Shown here one piece after another: positions 45,001 through 55,261 of a stretch of DNA of 64,000 nucleotides. Within the stretch, counting starts at the first letter, position 1. Every line of letters begins with the position of its first letter. Source of the DNA: Pseudoalteromonas espejiana DSM 9414 (GTDB lineage Bacteria > Pseudomonadota > Gammaproteobacteria > Enterobacterales > Alteromonadaceae); NCBI RefSeq assembly GCF_002221525.1, contig NZ_CP011028.1, positions 1,809,001 through 1,873,000 of the forward strand, written 5' to 3'. Below the pieces are notes generated by a model. That model made no database searches. It was not told the origin of the DNA and saw nothing but the letters and a program-made list of their open reading frames with translations. The translations under genes were made by a program, and so were the position numbers.

Positions 45001-45988
45001 GAGCTGCTCCGGTGTACTCAGTTAGTAACTCTAAACACTGTTGTTTATCTTCAGGGTGGTTAGTTGCTTTATAACTAGCATTTGGTAATTTAAGGGTAAA
45101 TGGTGTGTTGTTTTCGCACGCACCACATACTAAAAAACACAGCTGACTCAAACGCTGCTCTGTATTGCCGGTTAGTTTGTTGAAATCAAAAATAATATCG
45201 GACTTTTTATAATCTACAAACTCTTTAACTAATAACTGTTGCGACTTAGCGTAATGCTTCCACGATATTCGTTGCAATCCCATTTCGGGCAGGTGAGGAA
45301 TTAGCTCATCAAACTCATCACTTCCGGGCTCTTTAATACTGCCTAGCTGTGTACTTTGCTCAAACGCACTGCTATATGTGTCACTTAGTACTTTTTCAGG
45401 TGCGGGGTATATATAAACAGCATCGGTAGGGTGAATGTAACTCCAAACTTTAACTAAGCCAAACGGGTAATTGCTCACAATTTTAAAACGGTTAAGCGTG
45501 TGCTTCGCGCGTTGTTCGTAGGGCAAATGAAGTATTAAATGTGAGTCTTTTTTAGTAACTTCATCTATATGAGCATGACAATTACTGTGCTCTGAATATA
45601 TTAATGAAACAGATTGCGTGCTTGTTAGTGCTTTAAAGGTAAATTTAACCGACCCTTTATTTGGTGCAAAATTAGCAAAGCTTTTATTGTAGTGAACAGT
45701 TAACCCTTTCGCATTGCTATAACCAAGTAATACTGCAATAACCATAACAACAAACATTAAATAGGCCATCACCAAAATTAAATTATTTTGATAATTAATG
45801 CCCATTACAAAATTTAAGATGGCCACTACAATAAAGTAAAAACCAAGCTGCGAGGGCACTACATATATATTATTATGTGCAAGTGTAATGGTTTGCTTTA
45901 AATGCTTTTTTTTAAGTAATTTATTGAGTAAACCGTTTTTTAGCCTACTAAAAATACCAAATGTACGAGCTTTTTTTTTAAATACCAC
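44993..45988 (-). CDS. DUF58 protein
   Basis: A 331-aa protein with two N-terminal transmembrane helices (VVAILNFVMGINYQNNLILV and the following MAYLMFVVMVIAVLL) and a cytoplasmic DUF58 core containing DELIPHLPEMGLQRISWKHY followed by AKSQQLLVKEF, the family signature. It partners MoxR ATPases and transglutaminases in many proteobacteria; the biochemical role is unknown. Confidence 0.85.
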   Translation of the reverse strand: MVFKKKARTFGIFSRLKNGLLNKLLKKKHLKQTITLAHNNIYVVPSQLGFYFIVVAILNFVMGINYQNNLILVMAYLMFVVMVIAVLLGYSNAKGLTVHYNKSFANFAPNKGSVKFTFKALTSTQSVSLIYSEHSNCHAHIDEVTKKDSHLILHLPYEQRAKHTLNRFKIVSNYPFGLVKVWSYIHPTDAVYIYPAPEKVLSDTYSSAFEQSTQLGSIKEPGSDEFDELIPHLPEMGLQRISWKHYAKSQQLLVKEFVDYKKSDIIFDFNKLTGNTEQRLSQLCFLVCGACENNTPFTLKLPNASYKATNHPEDKQQCLELLTEYTGAAHG

Positions 45989-45990
45989 GG

Positions 45991-46902
45991 TTAAATTGGC
46001 ACTGCTACAGTTTTTAAAATCTCGTTTACTTGAGATTCGCCCGATTCATTATGTAACCCTAGTCTGTGTTGGCATACGCTTGCAAAAACTGCCTGTACGT
46101 CTTCAGGGGTTACAAAATCTCGACTTTCAATAAACGCCCACGATTTAGCCGCTTTGGCTAATGCCATACTGGCTCTTGGAGAAAGTGAACCTGCAAATGC
46201 AGCACTTTGGCGAGTATGGGTTACTAATTCAATAATGTAATCGATTACCGGTGAACTTATTATCACTTTACTAATAAGGTTTTGAATATCAGTAAGTTGC
46301 TGAGAATTAATACGCTGTGGTAGTTGGGTGTAATCGCGAGGTTTAATATTTAATATGAGTTGTTTTTCGGCTTCTTTAGGCGGAAAGCCCAAACTTATAC
46401 GCATTAAAAACCGGTCTAATTGAGACTCTGGTAATGGGTAAGTGCCCGACTGATACAAAGGGTTTTGAGTAGCAATAACAAAAAAGGGGGTTGGTAACGC
46501 GTACTTTTTACCATCAACGGTAACCTGTTGTTCTTCCATTGCCTCTAGTAAAGCACTTTGTGTTTTAGGGCCAGCACGGTTTATTTCGTCAGCTAATACT
46601 ACTTGGCTAAAAATAGGGCCTTTGTGAAAGGTAAAGGTATGTTCACTCGCATTAAATACATTAGTACCTAAAATATCAGCAGGTAATAGATCGCTAGTAA
46701 ATTGGATGCGTTGATAAGACAACCCTAAAACAGCTGCGAGCGCATGAGAAAGCGTTGTTTTTCCCATTCCTGGCAAGTCTTCAATTAGTAAATGCCCCTC
46801 ACTAAACAAACAGGTAAGTGCTAATTTTATTTGCTGCTTTTTTCCAAAAATAACACTCGATAAATCATCAATAATAGCTGTTACAGTGCTTTGCATACTC
46901 AC
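45991..46902 (-). CDS. MoxR-family AAA+ ATPase
   Basis: A 303-aa ATPase. Walker A is EDLPGMGKTTLSHALA, Walker B VVLADEINRAGPKTQSALLE and sensor 1 FVIATQNPLYQSG; ESQLDRFLMRISLGFP is also present. MoxR proteins act as chaperone-like ATPases, here paired with DUF58 and TgpA genes downstream (spacing 2 bp). Cytoplasmic. Confidence 0.93.
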   Translation of the reverse strand: MSMQSTVTAIIDDLSSVIFGKKQQIKLALTCLFSEGHLLIEDLPGMGKTTLSHALAAVLGLSYQRIQFTSDLLPADILGTNVFNASEHTFTFHKGPIFSQVVLADEINRAGPKTQSALLEAMEEQQVTVDGKKYALPTPFFVIATQNPLYQSGTYPLPESQLDRFLMRISLGFPPKEAEKQLILNIKPRDYTQLPQRINSQQLTDIQNLISKVIISSPVIDYIIELVTHTRQSAAFAGSLSPRASMALAKAAKSWAFIESRDFVTPEDVQAVFASVCQHRLGLHNESGESQVNEILKTVAVPI

Positions 46903-46907
46903 CTTAT

Positions 46908-47291
46908 TTATTCGCTTAGTTCTAGGCGCTTCATTACCGAATTAACTTTTTTAGCATTGAAGGGCTTTTCTATAAAGCCTTTGGCGCCTGACTCCCATGT
47001 GTTTTGAACATTTTCGAGGCTATTATGGCCTGAACACATAACCACATGAGCATGAGGGTAAGAGTCGTTTATGTGCTCTAGAATATCAGAGCTGTCTGAG
47101 TCAGGTAAGTCTACATCTAAAAAAATTACATTGGGTGTTTTATTATCAAGTAGGGGTTTTGCTGAAATATAATCAGTGCTTTCTAAAATATCTTCAAAGC
47201 CAAGCTCGGTTAATATTTGATTTAGGTAGTCACGTATTTCCTTAACATCATCAATAATGAGTATAGGCTCTAAAGGGCGCACAAATTCCAT
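46908..47291 (-). CDS. Single-domain response regulator
   Basis: A 127-aa CheY-like receiver without output domain. The acidic pocket is IDDVKE, the phospho-acceptor Asp is in VIFLDVDLPDSDS, the switch residue in VVMCSGHNS and the lysine in GFIEKPF. It lies 5 bp upstream of the MoxR gene, probably its first operon partner. The cognate kinase is not apparent. Confidence 0.85.
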   Translation of the reverse strand: MEFVRPLEPILIIDDVKEIRDYLNQILTELGFEDILESTDYISAKPLLDNKTPNVIFLDVDLPDSDSSDILEHINDSYPHAHVVMCSGHNSLENVQNTWESGAKGFIEKPFNAKKVNSVMKRLELSE

Positions 47292-47616
47292 ATGTTAATT
47301 ACTTCTATTTTTATACATCAAAAAGTACCTTAATCTTATGCTAAGCAATGTATAAGCTCAAGAAAGTAAATCAAAAAAACACCTAAATACCCGCATTAAT
47401 AGTGGTTTAAATTAAACCAATACGTATAAATAAACACCGCGTTTATTAACACTAAATGTTAATAAACAAACTTTCCCTGTTTATCTCCCTTTTTACTATT
47501 AAGACTTTAGTCATATTTTTATTATTAAACTCATAAACACAATTTTATAACTAATTGTAAAGTAATAGCTTTTAATAAATTAGCGAATCCATGTAAATGT
47601 TTTGTAATAAAAGATG

Positions 47617-47646
47617 TTGACGTTACATTATTCATTTGTGATTATG
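47617..47646 (+). promoter_or_regulatory. Probable promoter of the porin/ABC operon
   Basis: TTGACG (47617-47622) and a -10-like GATTATG (47640-47646) lie 17 bp apart, about 115 bp before the porin start. The rest of the 470-bp divergent gap is AT-rich without another clear site. Confidence 0.45.
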
Positions 47647-47761
47647 CTCACTAGCTGAGCCAATGCCCATTAAGAGTTGTTAGTACACGAATAAGTAAAA
47701 ATGCTCATTGCTTTAGCTGCATACACTGAATATACACAACACACTAAATAGAGAGTTCATT

Positions 47762-49084
47762 ATGTTTAATAATAAGAATGCAAAGTTTGCACTAACCTTA
47801 GTAGCAGCAGCGTTAGCGGCACCAGCCCAAGCTGATATGTCAGATTACTTTGACCGCCTTGACGTTAACTTTCTAGCAATGCAAAATTTCCAGTCTATTC
47901 AAGCTAAAGATGGCGCTTTTCGCCCAGAAGATGAAGAACAATCTGCAGGGTTTGGCCGTATTAGAGCTAACTTAATGCTCAAATTTCATATCAACGAATA
48001 CATTACTGCAGACATCGACATAGCTGAAGAGCCAAATGACTTTGGTGGTGGCGATCGCGACTTTTCATTTCACAACGATTTTGCAGGTGTAGAGTTTGAT
48101 TTACTTGGCTTATACGGCACACCTAAAGAAAATGAAAACCTGACACTGCGTTTAGGTAACATTGGTGCTTCGCCATTTCAGTTTAAAGGTTTTCAAGATG
48201 GTGCTGACAACCAAGGCAATGCATTAATTGGTAACGGCATTAATGATTACGCAACGGCTGAAAATGGCGCACAGCTAAGCTACACAGAAACATTTGATAG
48301 CGGTATGCTGCGCTCTTACAATGTAGCGGGTCATATTACAACATCAAGTTTTGGTGAAGCTTTTCAAGAAGATAGAGGCTTTAACTACCGCCTACAAGGT
48401 ACATTAGAATTTGATGGTGGCTTTAAAGTTGGCTTAAATTACTTACAAGCTAATCAAGGTGATCAGCTTCGTTTTGAAAATGGCGTAGCAAGTTTAGACG
48501 GTTTAACCACCACAAACTACCGTTTTGGTGATGGTGAAAACTATAACTTTTCAGCATCGCCTTCAAGCGAACGTGACACACACGTAGGTGTAATGCCGGG
48601 GCTTGAACAGTCAATTATTCAGTTAAACTTAGCGTATCAGCCATCTGATCAAACAAGCGTTATTGTTATGCTAGGTAAATCATCAGACGATTACACATTT
48701 GCAGATTCTGCAGGTAATGCTGTTGCAGGTATTACTTACTTTGGCACCGACGGTGTTTCAGATGCAAACGGAACAACCTTTGATTCAAATAGCGTAATTG
48801 AAGGCGAAACTTCAGTAGAATATTTTGCAATTGAAGCTCAACAATACATTATTCCTGAAAAATTATACGTAGCTGCGCGTTACGCAGAGTCAGAAAACAC
48901 CTCAGATCTAATCGAGCAAAACGACAATACTGTTGAACGTTTACAAGTAGCTGCGGGCTACTGGTTTACTGATAGCACACTTTTAAAGGTTGAATATGTA
49001 AACCAAGAAGAAGGTGTAAATTCAGGCGGTCAAATTGGTAGTGGTTTTGACGGTTTCACCTCAGAAATCTCAGTTAAATTTTAA
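47762..49084 (+). CDS. Outer-membrane porin, probably for polyols
   Basis: A 440-aa protein with a signal peptide (FALTLVAAALAAPAQADMSD) and a beta-barrel with regular strands (LSYTETFDSGMLRSYNVAGH, FKVGLNYLQANQGDQLRFEN, QLNLAYQPSDQTSVIVMLG) ending in SEISVKF with C-terminal Phe. It precedes a polyol-type ABC importer on the same strand and probably lets its substrate cross the outer membrane. Specificity is inferred. Confidence 0.75.
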   Translation: MFNNKNAKFALTLVAAALAAPAQADMSDYFDRLDVNFLAMQNFQSIQAKDGAFRPEDEEQSAGFGRIRANLMLKFHINEYITADIDIAEEPNDFGGGDRDFSFHNDFAGVEFDLLGLYGTPKENENLTLRLGNIGASPFQFKGFQDGADNQGNALIGNGINDYATAENGAQLSYTETFDSGMLRSYNVAGHITTSSFGEAFQEDRGFNYRLQGTLEFDGGFKVGLNYLQANQGDQLRFENGVASLDGLTTTNYRFGDGENYNFSASPSSERDTHVGVMPGLEQSIIQLNLAYQPSDQTSVIVMLGKSSDDYTFADSAGNAVAGITYFGTDGVSDANGTTFDSNSVIEGETSVEYFAIEAQQYIIPEKLYVAARYAESENTSDLIEQNDNTVERLQVAAGYWFTDSTLLKVEYVNQEEGVNSGGQIGSGFDGFTSEISVKF

Positions 49085-49225
49085 ATAAGTAGTACACCTT
49101 TATTGTGTTTTAAAAAGCCATGGCCACTGGCTTAACAGCCTGGCTTTGGTGAATCGCTTTATTTTAAGGACGCTAAAAACTGAGTTTGTATGCGTCTATT
49201 TAACAAATTTATGAGGGTTACCCTG

Positions 49226-50533
49226 ATGAAAACTAAATTATTAATGTTAGCGTGCGGTGTTATGGCTATGAGTAATGCTGCCGCAAAAGAAACTATTACG
49301 ATTGCAACGGTAAATAATGGTGACATGATCACCATGAAAGAGTTAAGTAATAACTTTGAAGAAAAATACCCAGACATCTCATTAAAGTGGGTAACACTTG
49401 AAGAGAATATTTTACGCCAACGTGTAACTACCGATGTAGCGACAAAAGGCGGCCAATATGACGTGATGACAATTGGTACTTATGAAGTACCAATTTGGGG
49501 CAAGCAAAACTGGCTAACCGAGCTTAACGACTTAGGCGAAAACTACGATGTAGACGATTTACTACCTGCTATTCGTAGTGGCTTAACCATAGATAACAAA
49601 TTATACGCTGCACCATTTTACGGTGAAAGTTCTATGGTTATGTACCGTACTGATCTGATGGAAAAAGCTGGCCTTGAAATGCCAAAAGCGCCGACCTGGA
49701 GCTTTATTCAAAAAGCAGCAAAAGCCATGACGAATAAAGAAGATGGTGTGTACGGTCTTTGTTTACGCGGTAAAGCAGGCTGGGGCGAAAATGTTGCATT
49801 AATTACCTCAATGGCTAATTCATTTGGCGCACGTTGGTTTGATGAAAACTGGAAACCACAATTTAATACCCCACAGTGGAAAGAAACACTTCAATACTAC
49901 GTAGATGTAATGAAAGAATCAGGCCCTGCGGGTTCATCAGCCAATGGCTTTAACGAAAACTTAGCGTTATTTCAAACCGGTAAATGTGGTATTTGGATTG
50001 ATGCAACCGTAGCTGGCGCATTTGTTACTAACAAAAAAGACTCTGAAGTAGCTGACAAAGTTGGTTTTGCGCTCGCACCTGATAACGGCTTAGGTAAACG
50101 TGGTAACTGGTTATGGTCGTGGACCCTTGCTATTCCATCGAGCAGTAAAAAATCAGACGCCGCTATGAAATTTATTAGCTGGGCAACCTCTAAAGAATAC
50201 AGCCAACTTGTGGCCGACAACAAAGGTTGGGCAAAAGTACCGCCAGGTACGCGTGCTTCACTTTACGAAAACGAGCAATACATGAGTGCAGCCCCATTTG
50301 CACAAATTACGCTTGATTCAATTAATTCAGCCGACCCTAAAAACCCTACGGTTAAACCGGTACCTTATGTAGGTATTCAGTTTGTGGCCATTCCTGAATT
50401 TCAGGGAATTGGTACCGCGGTTGGGCAGCAATTTTCAGCAGCACTAACAGGGCAAATGACCGTTGATCAAGCACTTAATGCATCTCAACGCCTTGTTGAG
50501 CGCACAATGCGAAAAGCGCGCTACCCAAAATAA
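49226..50533 (+). CDS. Polyol/sugar ABC transporter substrate-binding protein
   Basis: A 435-aa periplasmic binding protein with a signal peptide (LLMLACGVMAMSNAAAKET). It contains GGQYDVMTIGTYEVPIWGKQ, typical of sorbitol/mannitol-binding proteins (SmoE/MtlE type), as well as LYAAPFYGESSMVMYRTDLM. ATG at 49226 is chosen because the signal peptide starts there and GAGG lies at a good distance; longer frames open to 49190 (and 49211). Substrate inferred from family. Confidence 0.85.
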   Translation: MKTKLLMLACGVMAMSNAAAKETITIATVNNGDMITMKELSNNFEEKYPDISLKWVTLEENILRQRVTTDVATKGGQYDVMTIGTYEVPIWGKQNWLTELNDLGENYDVDDLLPAIRSGLTIDNKLYAAPFYGESSMVMYRTDLMEKAGLEMPKAPTWSFIQKAAKAMTNKEDGVYGLCLRGKAGWGENVALITSMANSFGARWFDENWKPQFNTPQWKETLQYYVDVMKESGPAGSSANGFNENLALFQTGKCGIWIDATVAGAFVTNKKDSEVADKVGFALAPDNGLGKRGNWLWSWTLAIPSSSKKSDAAMKFISWATSKEYSQLVADNKGWAKVPPGTRASLYENEQYMSAAPFAQITLDSINSADPKNPTVKPVPYVGIQFVAIPEFQGIGTAVGQQFSAALTGQMTVDQALNASQRLVERTMRKARYPK

Positions 50534-50573
50534 TTAAGTAGGCGGGTAAGCTCCTAACTTACCCCGTATTTTC

Positions 50574-50641
50574 GTCAGCATTAACTGTGTTTTTTGGTAA
50601 GTACCACATTGGGTATTTACTAGGGTTAATGCTGACTTTTT
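50574..50641 (+). terminator. Intercistronic hairpin with T-run between SBP and permease genes
   Basis: GTCAGCATTAA and TTAATGCTGAC form a perfect 11-bp stem, followed by TTTTTA. The intervening 41 bases contain another imperfect stem (GTAAGTAC/GTATTTAC). A smaller hairpin, GGGTAAG/CTTACCC, lies just upstream at 50544-50564. It probably stops most transcripts so that the binding protein is made in excess over the permeases, a pattern known from other ABC operons. Confidence 0.65.
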
Positions 50642-50656
50642 AAAGGTCACCACATT

Positions 50657-51529
50657 ATGGCAACGACACAGTCACGTACGCTTGCACGCATGATGCTATT
50701 TCCTAGCGTAATTCTATTACTCGGTTGGATGATAGTTCCGCTGTGCATGACATTGTATTTCTCGTTTGTAGATTACAACTTACTCATACCTGGAGAGCGT
50801 GAATTTGTAGGGTTTTTAAACTACGAATTCTTTTTAACTGATCCAGCATTTTTTGAGTCATTTTTTAATACCCTTTACTTAGTAACGGGTGTATTAGCTA
50901 TCACTATTTGTGGTGGTATAGGTTTAGCTGTTCTCCTCGACCAAGCAATATGGGGGCGAAACTATGTTCGAATTATGGTTCTCGCCCCATTTTTTGTAAT
51001 GCCAACAGTGTCGGCATTGGTTTGGAAAAACATGTTAATGAACCCAGTAAATGGTTTATTTGCTCACTTTGCTCTATGGCTTGGCTTAGATCCCATTGAT
51101 TTTTTTGCCCAAATGCCTTTGTTTTCAATCATTATTATTGTGTCTTGGCAGTGGCTTCCATTTGCAGCACTTATTTTACTTACTGCTATTCAGTCGTTAG
51201 ATCGCGAACAGCTAGAAGCCGCAGACCTAGACGGCGCAGGGCCTTTTAGTAAGTTTTTTTACATTGTTTTACCACACTTATCACGTGCAGTTACCGCTGT
51301 AATATTAATTGAAACAATATTTTTACTGTCTATTTTTGCCGAAATTTTAGTAACAACCAGTGGTGGACCAGGTTACGCCTCTACCAATATTACTTACTTA
51401 ATTTATACCCAATCGCTTTTACAGTTTGATGTTGGCGGCGGTTCAGCAGGGGGCATAGTGGCAGTTATTATTGCCAACATAGTAGCCATATTTTTAATGC
51501 GCCTTATTGGCAAAAACTTGGAGGGTTAA
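50657..51529 (+). CDS. Sugar ABC transporter permease (MalF type)
   Basis: A 290-aa inner-membrane protein with six transmembrane helices. The EAA loop that docks the ATPase is EAADLDGAGPFSKFFYIVLP. It begins MATTQSRTLARMMLFPSVIL. It forms the channel with the next gene's product. Its ribosome-binding site AAAGG lies inside the tail of the upstream hairpin. Confidence 0.9.
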   Translation: MATTQSRTLARMMLFPSVILLLGWMIVPLCMTLYFSFVDYNLLIPGEREFVGFLNYEFFLTDPAFFESFFNTLYLVTGVLAITICGGIGLAVLLDQAIWGRNYVRIMVLAPFFVMPTVSALVWKNMLMNPVNGLFAHFALWLGLDPIDFFAQMPLFSIIIIVSWQWLPFAALILLTAIQSLDREQLEAADLDGAGPFSKFFYIVLPHLSRAVTAVILIETIFLLSIFAEILVTTSGGPGYASTNITYLIYTQSLLQFDVGGGSAGGIVAVIIANIVAIFLMRLIGKNLEG

Positions 51530-51532
51530 TTC

Positions 51533-52363
51533 ATGGCTATTACATCAACTAAAAAATCAAAAATAATTTATACCCTTGCCGCGTGGACAATTAGCGGGAT
51601 GATATTTTTCCCAATTTTATGGACACTAATTACAAGTTTTAAAACAGAAGCTGAAGCTATTTCAGCAACACCTGCGTTATTTGCATTCGATTGGACACTT
51701 GAAAACTATCAAGATGTTTTAGCACGTTCGCCTTATTTTGATCACTTTTGGAACTCAGTTGTAATTTCACTTGGTTCAAGTTTGTTAGGGCTAATGATTG
51801 CAGTACCTGCAGCATGGTCAATGGCATTTGTGCAAACTAAAAAAACTAAAAACCTTCTAATGTGGATGCTTTCTACAAAAATGTTACCACCGGTTGGGGT
51901 GTTAATTCCGATTTACTTACTATTCAGAGACTTTGCACTACTTGATACAAAGCTAGGCTTAGTCATTGTAATGACATTAATTAACTTACCAATCATGGTG
52001 TGGATGTTATACACCTATTTTAGAGAGATCCCAGGCGAAATTTTAGAAGCATCACGTATGGATGGCGCAACAATTGGTGAAGAAATATTTCATGTTTTAC
52101 TACCAATTGCCTTACCAGGTATTGCCTCAACATTACTATTAAATGTAATTTTGGCATGGAATGAAGCATTTTGGACACTTATATTAACCGCTGCAAATGC
52201 CGCACCGTTAACGGCATTTATTGCCAGTTACTCAAGCCCTGAAGGGTTATTTTACGCCAAATTATCGGCAGCATCTGCCATGGCCATAGTGCCTATATTA
52301 ATTCTTGGTTGGTTTAGTCAAAAACAATTAGTGCGCGGCTTAAGCTTTGGCGCAGTAAAGTAG
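51533..52363 (+). CDS. Carbohydrate ABC transporter permease (MalG type)
   Basis: A 276-aa inner-membrane protein with six transmembrane helices and the EAA loop [20 protein letters not shown]. Ends with [13 protein letters not shown], typical for MalG-type permeases. It starts 3 bp after the first permease gene. Confidence 0.9.
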   Translation: MAITSTKKSKIIYTLAAWTISGMIFFPILWTLITSFKTEAEAISATPALFAFDWTLENYQDVLARSPYFDHFWNSVVISLGSSLLGLMIAVPAAWSMAFVQTKKTKNLLMWMLSTKMLPPVGVLIPIYLLFRDFALLDTKLGLVIVMTLINLPIMVWMLYTYFREIPGEILEASRMDGATIGEEIFHVLLPIALPGIASTLLLNVILAWNEAFWTLILTAANAAPLTAFIASYSSPEGLFYAKLSAASAMAIVPILILGWFSQKQLVRGLSFGAVK

Positions 52364-52373
52364 GAGAACACAC

Positions 52374-53387
52374 ATGGGCAGCATCACACTAAAAAAAGTT
52401 ACTAAAAACTTTGATGAAGTAAACGTAATAAAACCGCTTGATTTAGAGATTAAAGACGGTGAATTTATTGTATTTGTTGGGCCATCTGGCTGCGGTAAAT
52501 CAACACTTTTACGCATGATTGCAGGGCTTGAAGACACAACAAGTGGCAATATTGAAATAGACGGACAAGACGCAACACATACACCTCCTGCAAAACGTGG
52601 TTTGGCTATGGTGTTTCAATCTTATGCTTTATACCCGCATATGAGCGTGCGTAATAATATTGCTTTTCCACTAAAACGTGCAAAAGTGAGCCCAGCAGAA
52701 ATAGAGTCTAAAATAGCGAACGCCGCTAAAATATTAAATTTAACAGACTACTTAGACCGTAAACCTGGTCAGTTATCTGGTGGTCAGCGCCAACGGGTAG
52801 CGATAGGGCGTGCAATTGTTAGGCAGCCATCGGCGTTTTTATTCGATGAGCCACTGTCAAATTTAGATGCTTCGCTTCGTGTAAATATGCGTTTAGAAAT
52901 ATCTGAACTACATAAAAGCTTAGCTACAACAATGATTTATGTTACTCATGACCAAGTTGAAGCCATGACAATGGCTGACAGAATCGCAGTCTTTAATGGT
53001 GGAATTATAGAGCAAGTAGGGACTCCGCTTGAGCTATACCAACACCCGGTAAATAAATTTGTAGCGGGCTTTATTGGCTCTCCTAAAATGAACTTTATTG
53101 ATGTAACTAACGATAGTAATGCGCAAACATACAGTTTAGGTGTACGCCCTGAGCACTTTGAAATTTCCACTGACTCTGGTACTTGGCAAGGTACTGTAGG
53201 CGTTATAGAACATTTAGGTTCTGAAAGCTTTTTACATGTAACTATTGAAGATGGCAGTACAGTAACAGTAAAAGCTGATGGTGATTGCCCTTTAAAATAC
53301 GGTGATACTATTTACTTAAGTGCGCCTGAGCATAAAGTACATCGGTTTGATAAAAACGGCTTAACTATTAAAAACGCCGCACCTTAA
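52374..53387 (+). CDS. Sugar ABC transporter ATP-binding protein
   Basis: A 337-aa ATPase of the MalK/UgpC/SmoK type. Walker A is [14 protein letters not shown], the signature is [14 protein letters not shown] and Walker B is [13 protein letters not shown], with a regulatory TOBE-like C-terminal domain ([11 protein letters not shown]). It powers the two permeases. It is 10 bp downstream of the MalG-type gene. Confidence 0.93.
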   Translation: MGSITLKKVTKNFDEVNVIKPLDLEIKDGEFIVFVGPSGCGKSTLLRMIAGLEDTTSGNIEIDGQDATHTPPAKRGLAMVFQSYALYPHMSVRNNIAFPLKRAKVSPAEIESKIANAAKILNLTDYLDRKPGQLSGGQRQRVAIGRAIVRQPSAFLFDEPLSNLDASLRVNMRLEISELHKSLATTMIYVTHDQVEAMTMADRIAVFNGGIIEQVGTPLELYQHPVNKFVAGFIGSPKMNFIDVTNDSNAQTYSLGVRPEHFEISTDSGTWQGTVGVIEHLGSESFLHVTIEDGSTVTVKADGDCPLKYGDTIYLSAPEHKVHRFDKNGLTIKNAAP

Positions 53388-53589
53388 AGCGTAAAAATAC
53401 ACCAATACTTTATACTAGCTCGTTTACATATAAAGTATTGGTTATTAACTTATTGTGGCGCTTCGGCATTTTATAAATCAATGATATATTTACGAATATT
53501 ATAAAATGATTAATTGCGGTGAATTTTTAGTAATTTTTCTAAAAGTTATCGAACCCAAGGACACGATCCTTTGATATTAAGAGGTTTAA

Positions 53590-54549
53590 GTGGCAAAGCT
53601 ATCAAATACAGAAATACGTAAGCTTGATGATGCAGCAAGAGCAGGGTGGTTATATTACGTTGCGGGTAAAACCCAAGACGAAATAGCTAAAAAGCTAAAT
53701 GTATCTCGCCAATCTGCACAACGAATGGTCGCTTTATCGGTAAGCCAAGGACTAATTAAAGTCAGGCTTGAACACCCAATTGCTAAATGCATGGATTTAG
53801 CTGAAAAAATAAAAAATCGATTTGGATTAGAATCATGTGAAGTGGTACCAAGTGACGGCTCAGATCCAAACTCTACTGTTGGTTTGGCACAAGCTGGCGC
53901 GGCAGAAATTCAACGCCATTTAAAATCAGAAACACCAAAAATTTTAGCTATGGGTACTGGGCGTGTACTACGTGCATGTGTTGATGAATTACCAACCCTT
54001 GATTGTAGCCAACATAAAGTAGTGGCTATGCTTGGCAATATGGCACTTGATGGGTCGGCGTCACCATACGATGTTGTGGTAAGAATGGCCGAACATATTA
54101 ATGCTAAACATTATCCAATGCCATTGCCGGTATTACCAAGAAGTGTTGAAGAAAAACAACAACTTCATGCACAGCATAATATTACCAGCAACTTAAAATT
54201 GGCTACTAAAGCCGATGTTACATTTGTAGGTGTAGGCAGCTTAGGTGAAAAGTCGCCACTGCATATTGATGGGTTTGTTGACGAACAAGAACTTAAAGAG
54301 CTACAAAATTTAGGAGCAGTTGGTGAAATGATTAGCTGGGTTTACGATAAGCGTGGCCAACTAATTGACTGCACTGTAAACCAACGTGTTGCCAGTACGC
54401 CTTTAAAAATTGAAGGTAATAAACAAATTTACGCAATTGCTGCTGGTGAAGATAAAGTTTTAGCAATACTAGGCGCAGTTAGATCTAATATGATTAGTGG
54501 ATTAATTACCAATGAATACACAGCAGAACGTATTTTGAGTATGGACTAA
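53590..54549 (+). CDS. SorC/DeoR-family sugar-binding transcriptional regulator
   Basis: A 319-aa regulator. The N-terminal HTH is KTQDEIAKKLNVSRQSAQRM; the rest is a SorC-type effector domain (ILAMGTGRVLRACVDEL, DVTFVGVGSLGEKSPLH and QIYAIAAGEDKVLAILGAVR), which binds phosphorylated sugars. It starts with GTG after AAGAGG, and follows the ABC operon by 200 bp with its own upstream region. It probably controls the porin/ABC genes in response to a sugar phosphate. Confidence 0.87.
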   Translation: MAKLSNTEIRKLDDAARAGWLYYVAGKTQDEIAKKLNVSRQSAQRMVALSVSQGLIKVRLEHPIAKCMDLAEKIKNRFGLESCEVVPSDGSDPNSTVGLAQAGAAEIQRHLKSETPKILAMGTGRVLRACVDELPTLDCSQHKVVAMLGNMALDGSASPYDVVVRMAEHINAKHYPMPLPVLPRSVEEKQQLHAQHNITSNLKLATKADVTFVGVGSLGEKSPLHIDGFVDEQELKELQNLGAVGEMISWVYDKRGQLIDCTVNQRVASTPLKIEGNKQIYAIAAGEDKVLAILGAVRSNMISGLITNEYTAERILSMD

Positions 54550-54842
54550 TGGTTCATGTATGGTTCCTGTATTTTAAAATTTACTAGTCGAATTAAAAAT
54601 ACTATTTAGGCAAGCGGTTTTACATAGTAAAAATAGCTTTGTGTTTTATTAAATTAAAACTGTAGTGAAATTTGAAAGCGTAATATTAATCCAGCTTTAC
54701 AATTTAAAGCTGAACATAGATAGTCGTTAGCTAATAGTTATTTTGCATTTGTTGATAAGTTTGCAGATAAGAGTTTAGCAAATGAAATTTAGAAATTGAT
54801 GCTAATGTGTAAGCAAATACGTATAAGTGAAAACTGTTATTA

Positions 54843-54868
54843 TGTCCGATACCGTCTAGTATTGGACA
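54843..54868. repeat. 26-bp palindrome in the 780-bp gap
   Basis: TGTCCGATAC and GTATTGGACA pair in 9 of 10 positions with a CGTCTA centre. It lies just before a short ORF with a strong ribosome-binding site. It looks like an operator or RNA hairpin without an obvious partner. Confidence 0.45.
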
Positions 54869-54881
54869 TTTAAGGGGTGCA

Positions 54882-54920
54882 ATGAGTACTCCTTATTATA
54901 ATACATATTACTACCTATAA
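54882..54920 (+). CDS. Possible tyrosine-rich 12-residue leader peptide
   Basis: ATG (54882) follows AAGGGG with good spacing and encodes MSTPYYNTYYYL before TAA. Five of 12 residues are Tyr. There is no long gene behind it on the same strand for more than 400 bp, so it may be a remnant or part of a small RNA. The rest of the 54550-55329 gap is AT-rich without a clear gene. Confidence 0.25.
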   Translation: MSTPYYNTYYYL

Positions 54921-55261
54921 TTTATATTATGTTAAATAAGGTAAATTAATACAATAGTAAGATAAAGTGCTTCATTATTTTATGTATATAACCCCTATTT
55001 TCATCTATTTTAAGCAGATTTTCTTATATGTATAAACGCTGTTCAATTATCATTAATTGCCAGTTTTAAATTACGGGCAATATTATTTCACCTAGGTTGG
55101 CTACACCTACAAATGTAACACCGGCTAACAACTAAGTTATAAATTTATCGACCTTCTAGTTAACCAATAACTAAGTTAAAAAATACCTAAGGATAAAATT
55201 AAACATTATCACTCAATAGTTTTTTGCGTTCTTGGTTTTCCTGGTTAAAAAGCTCTTTTAA

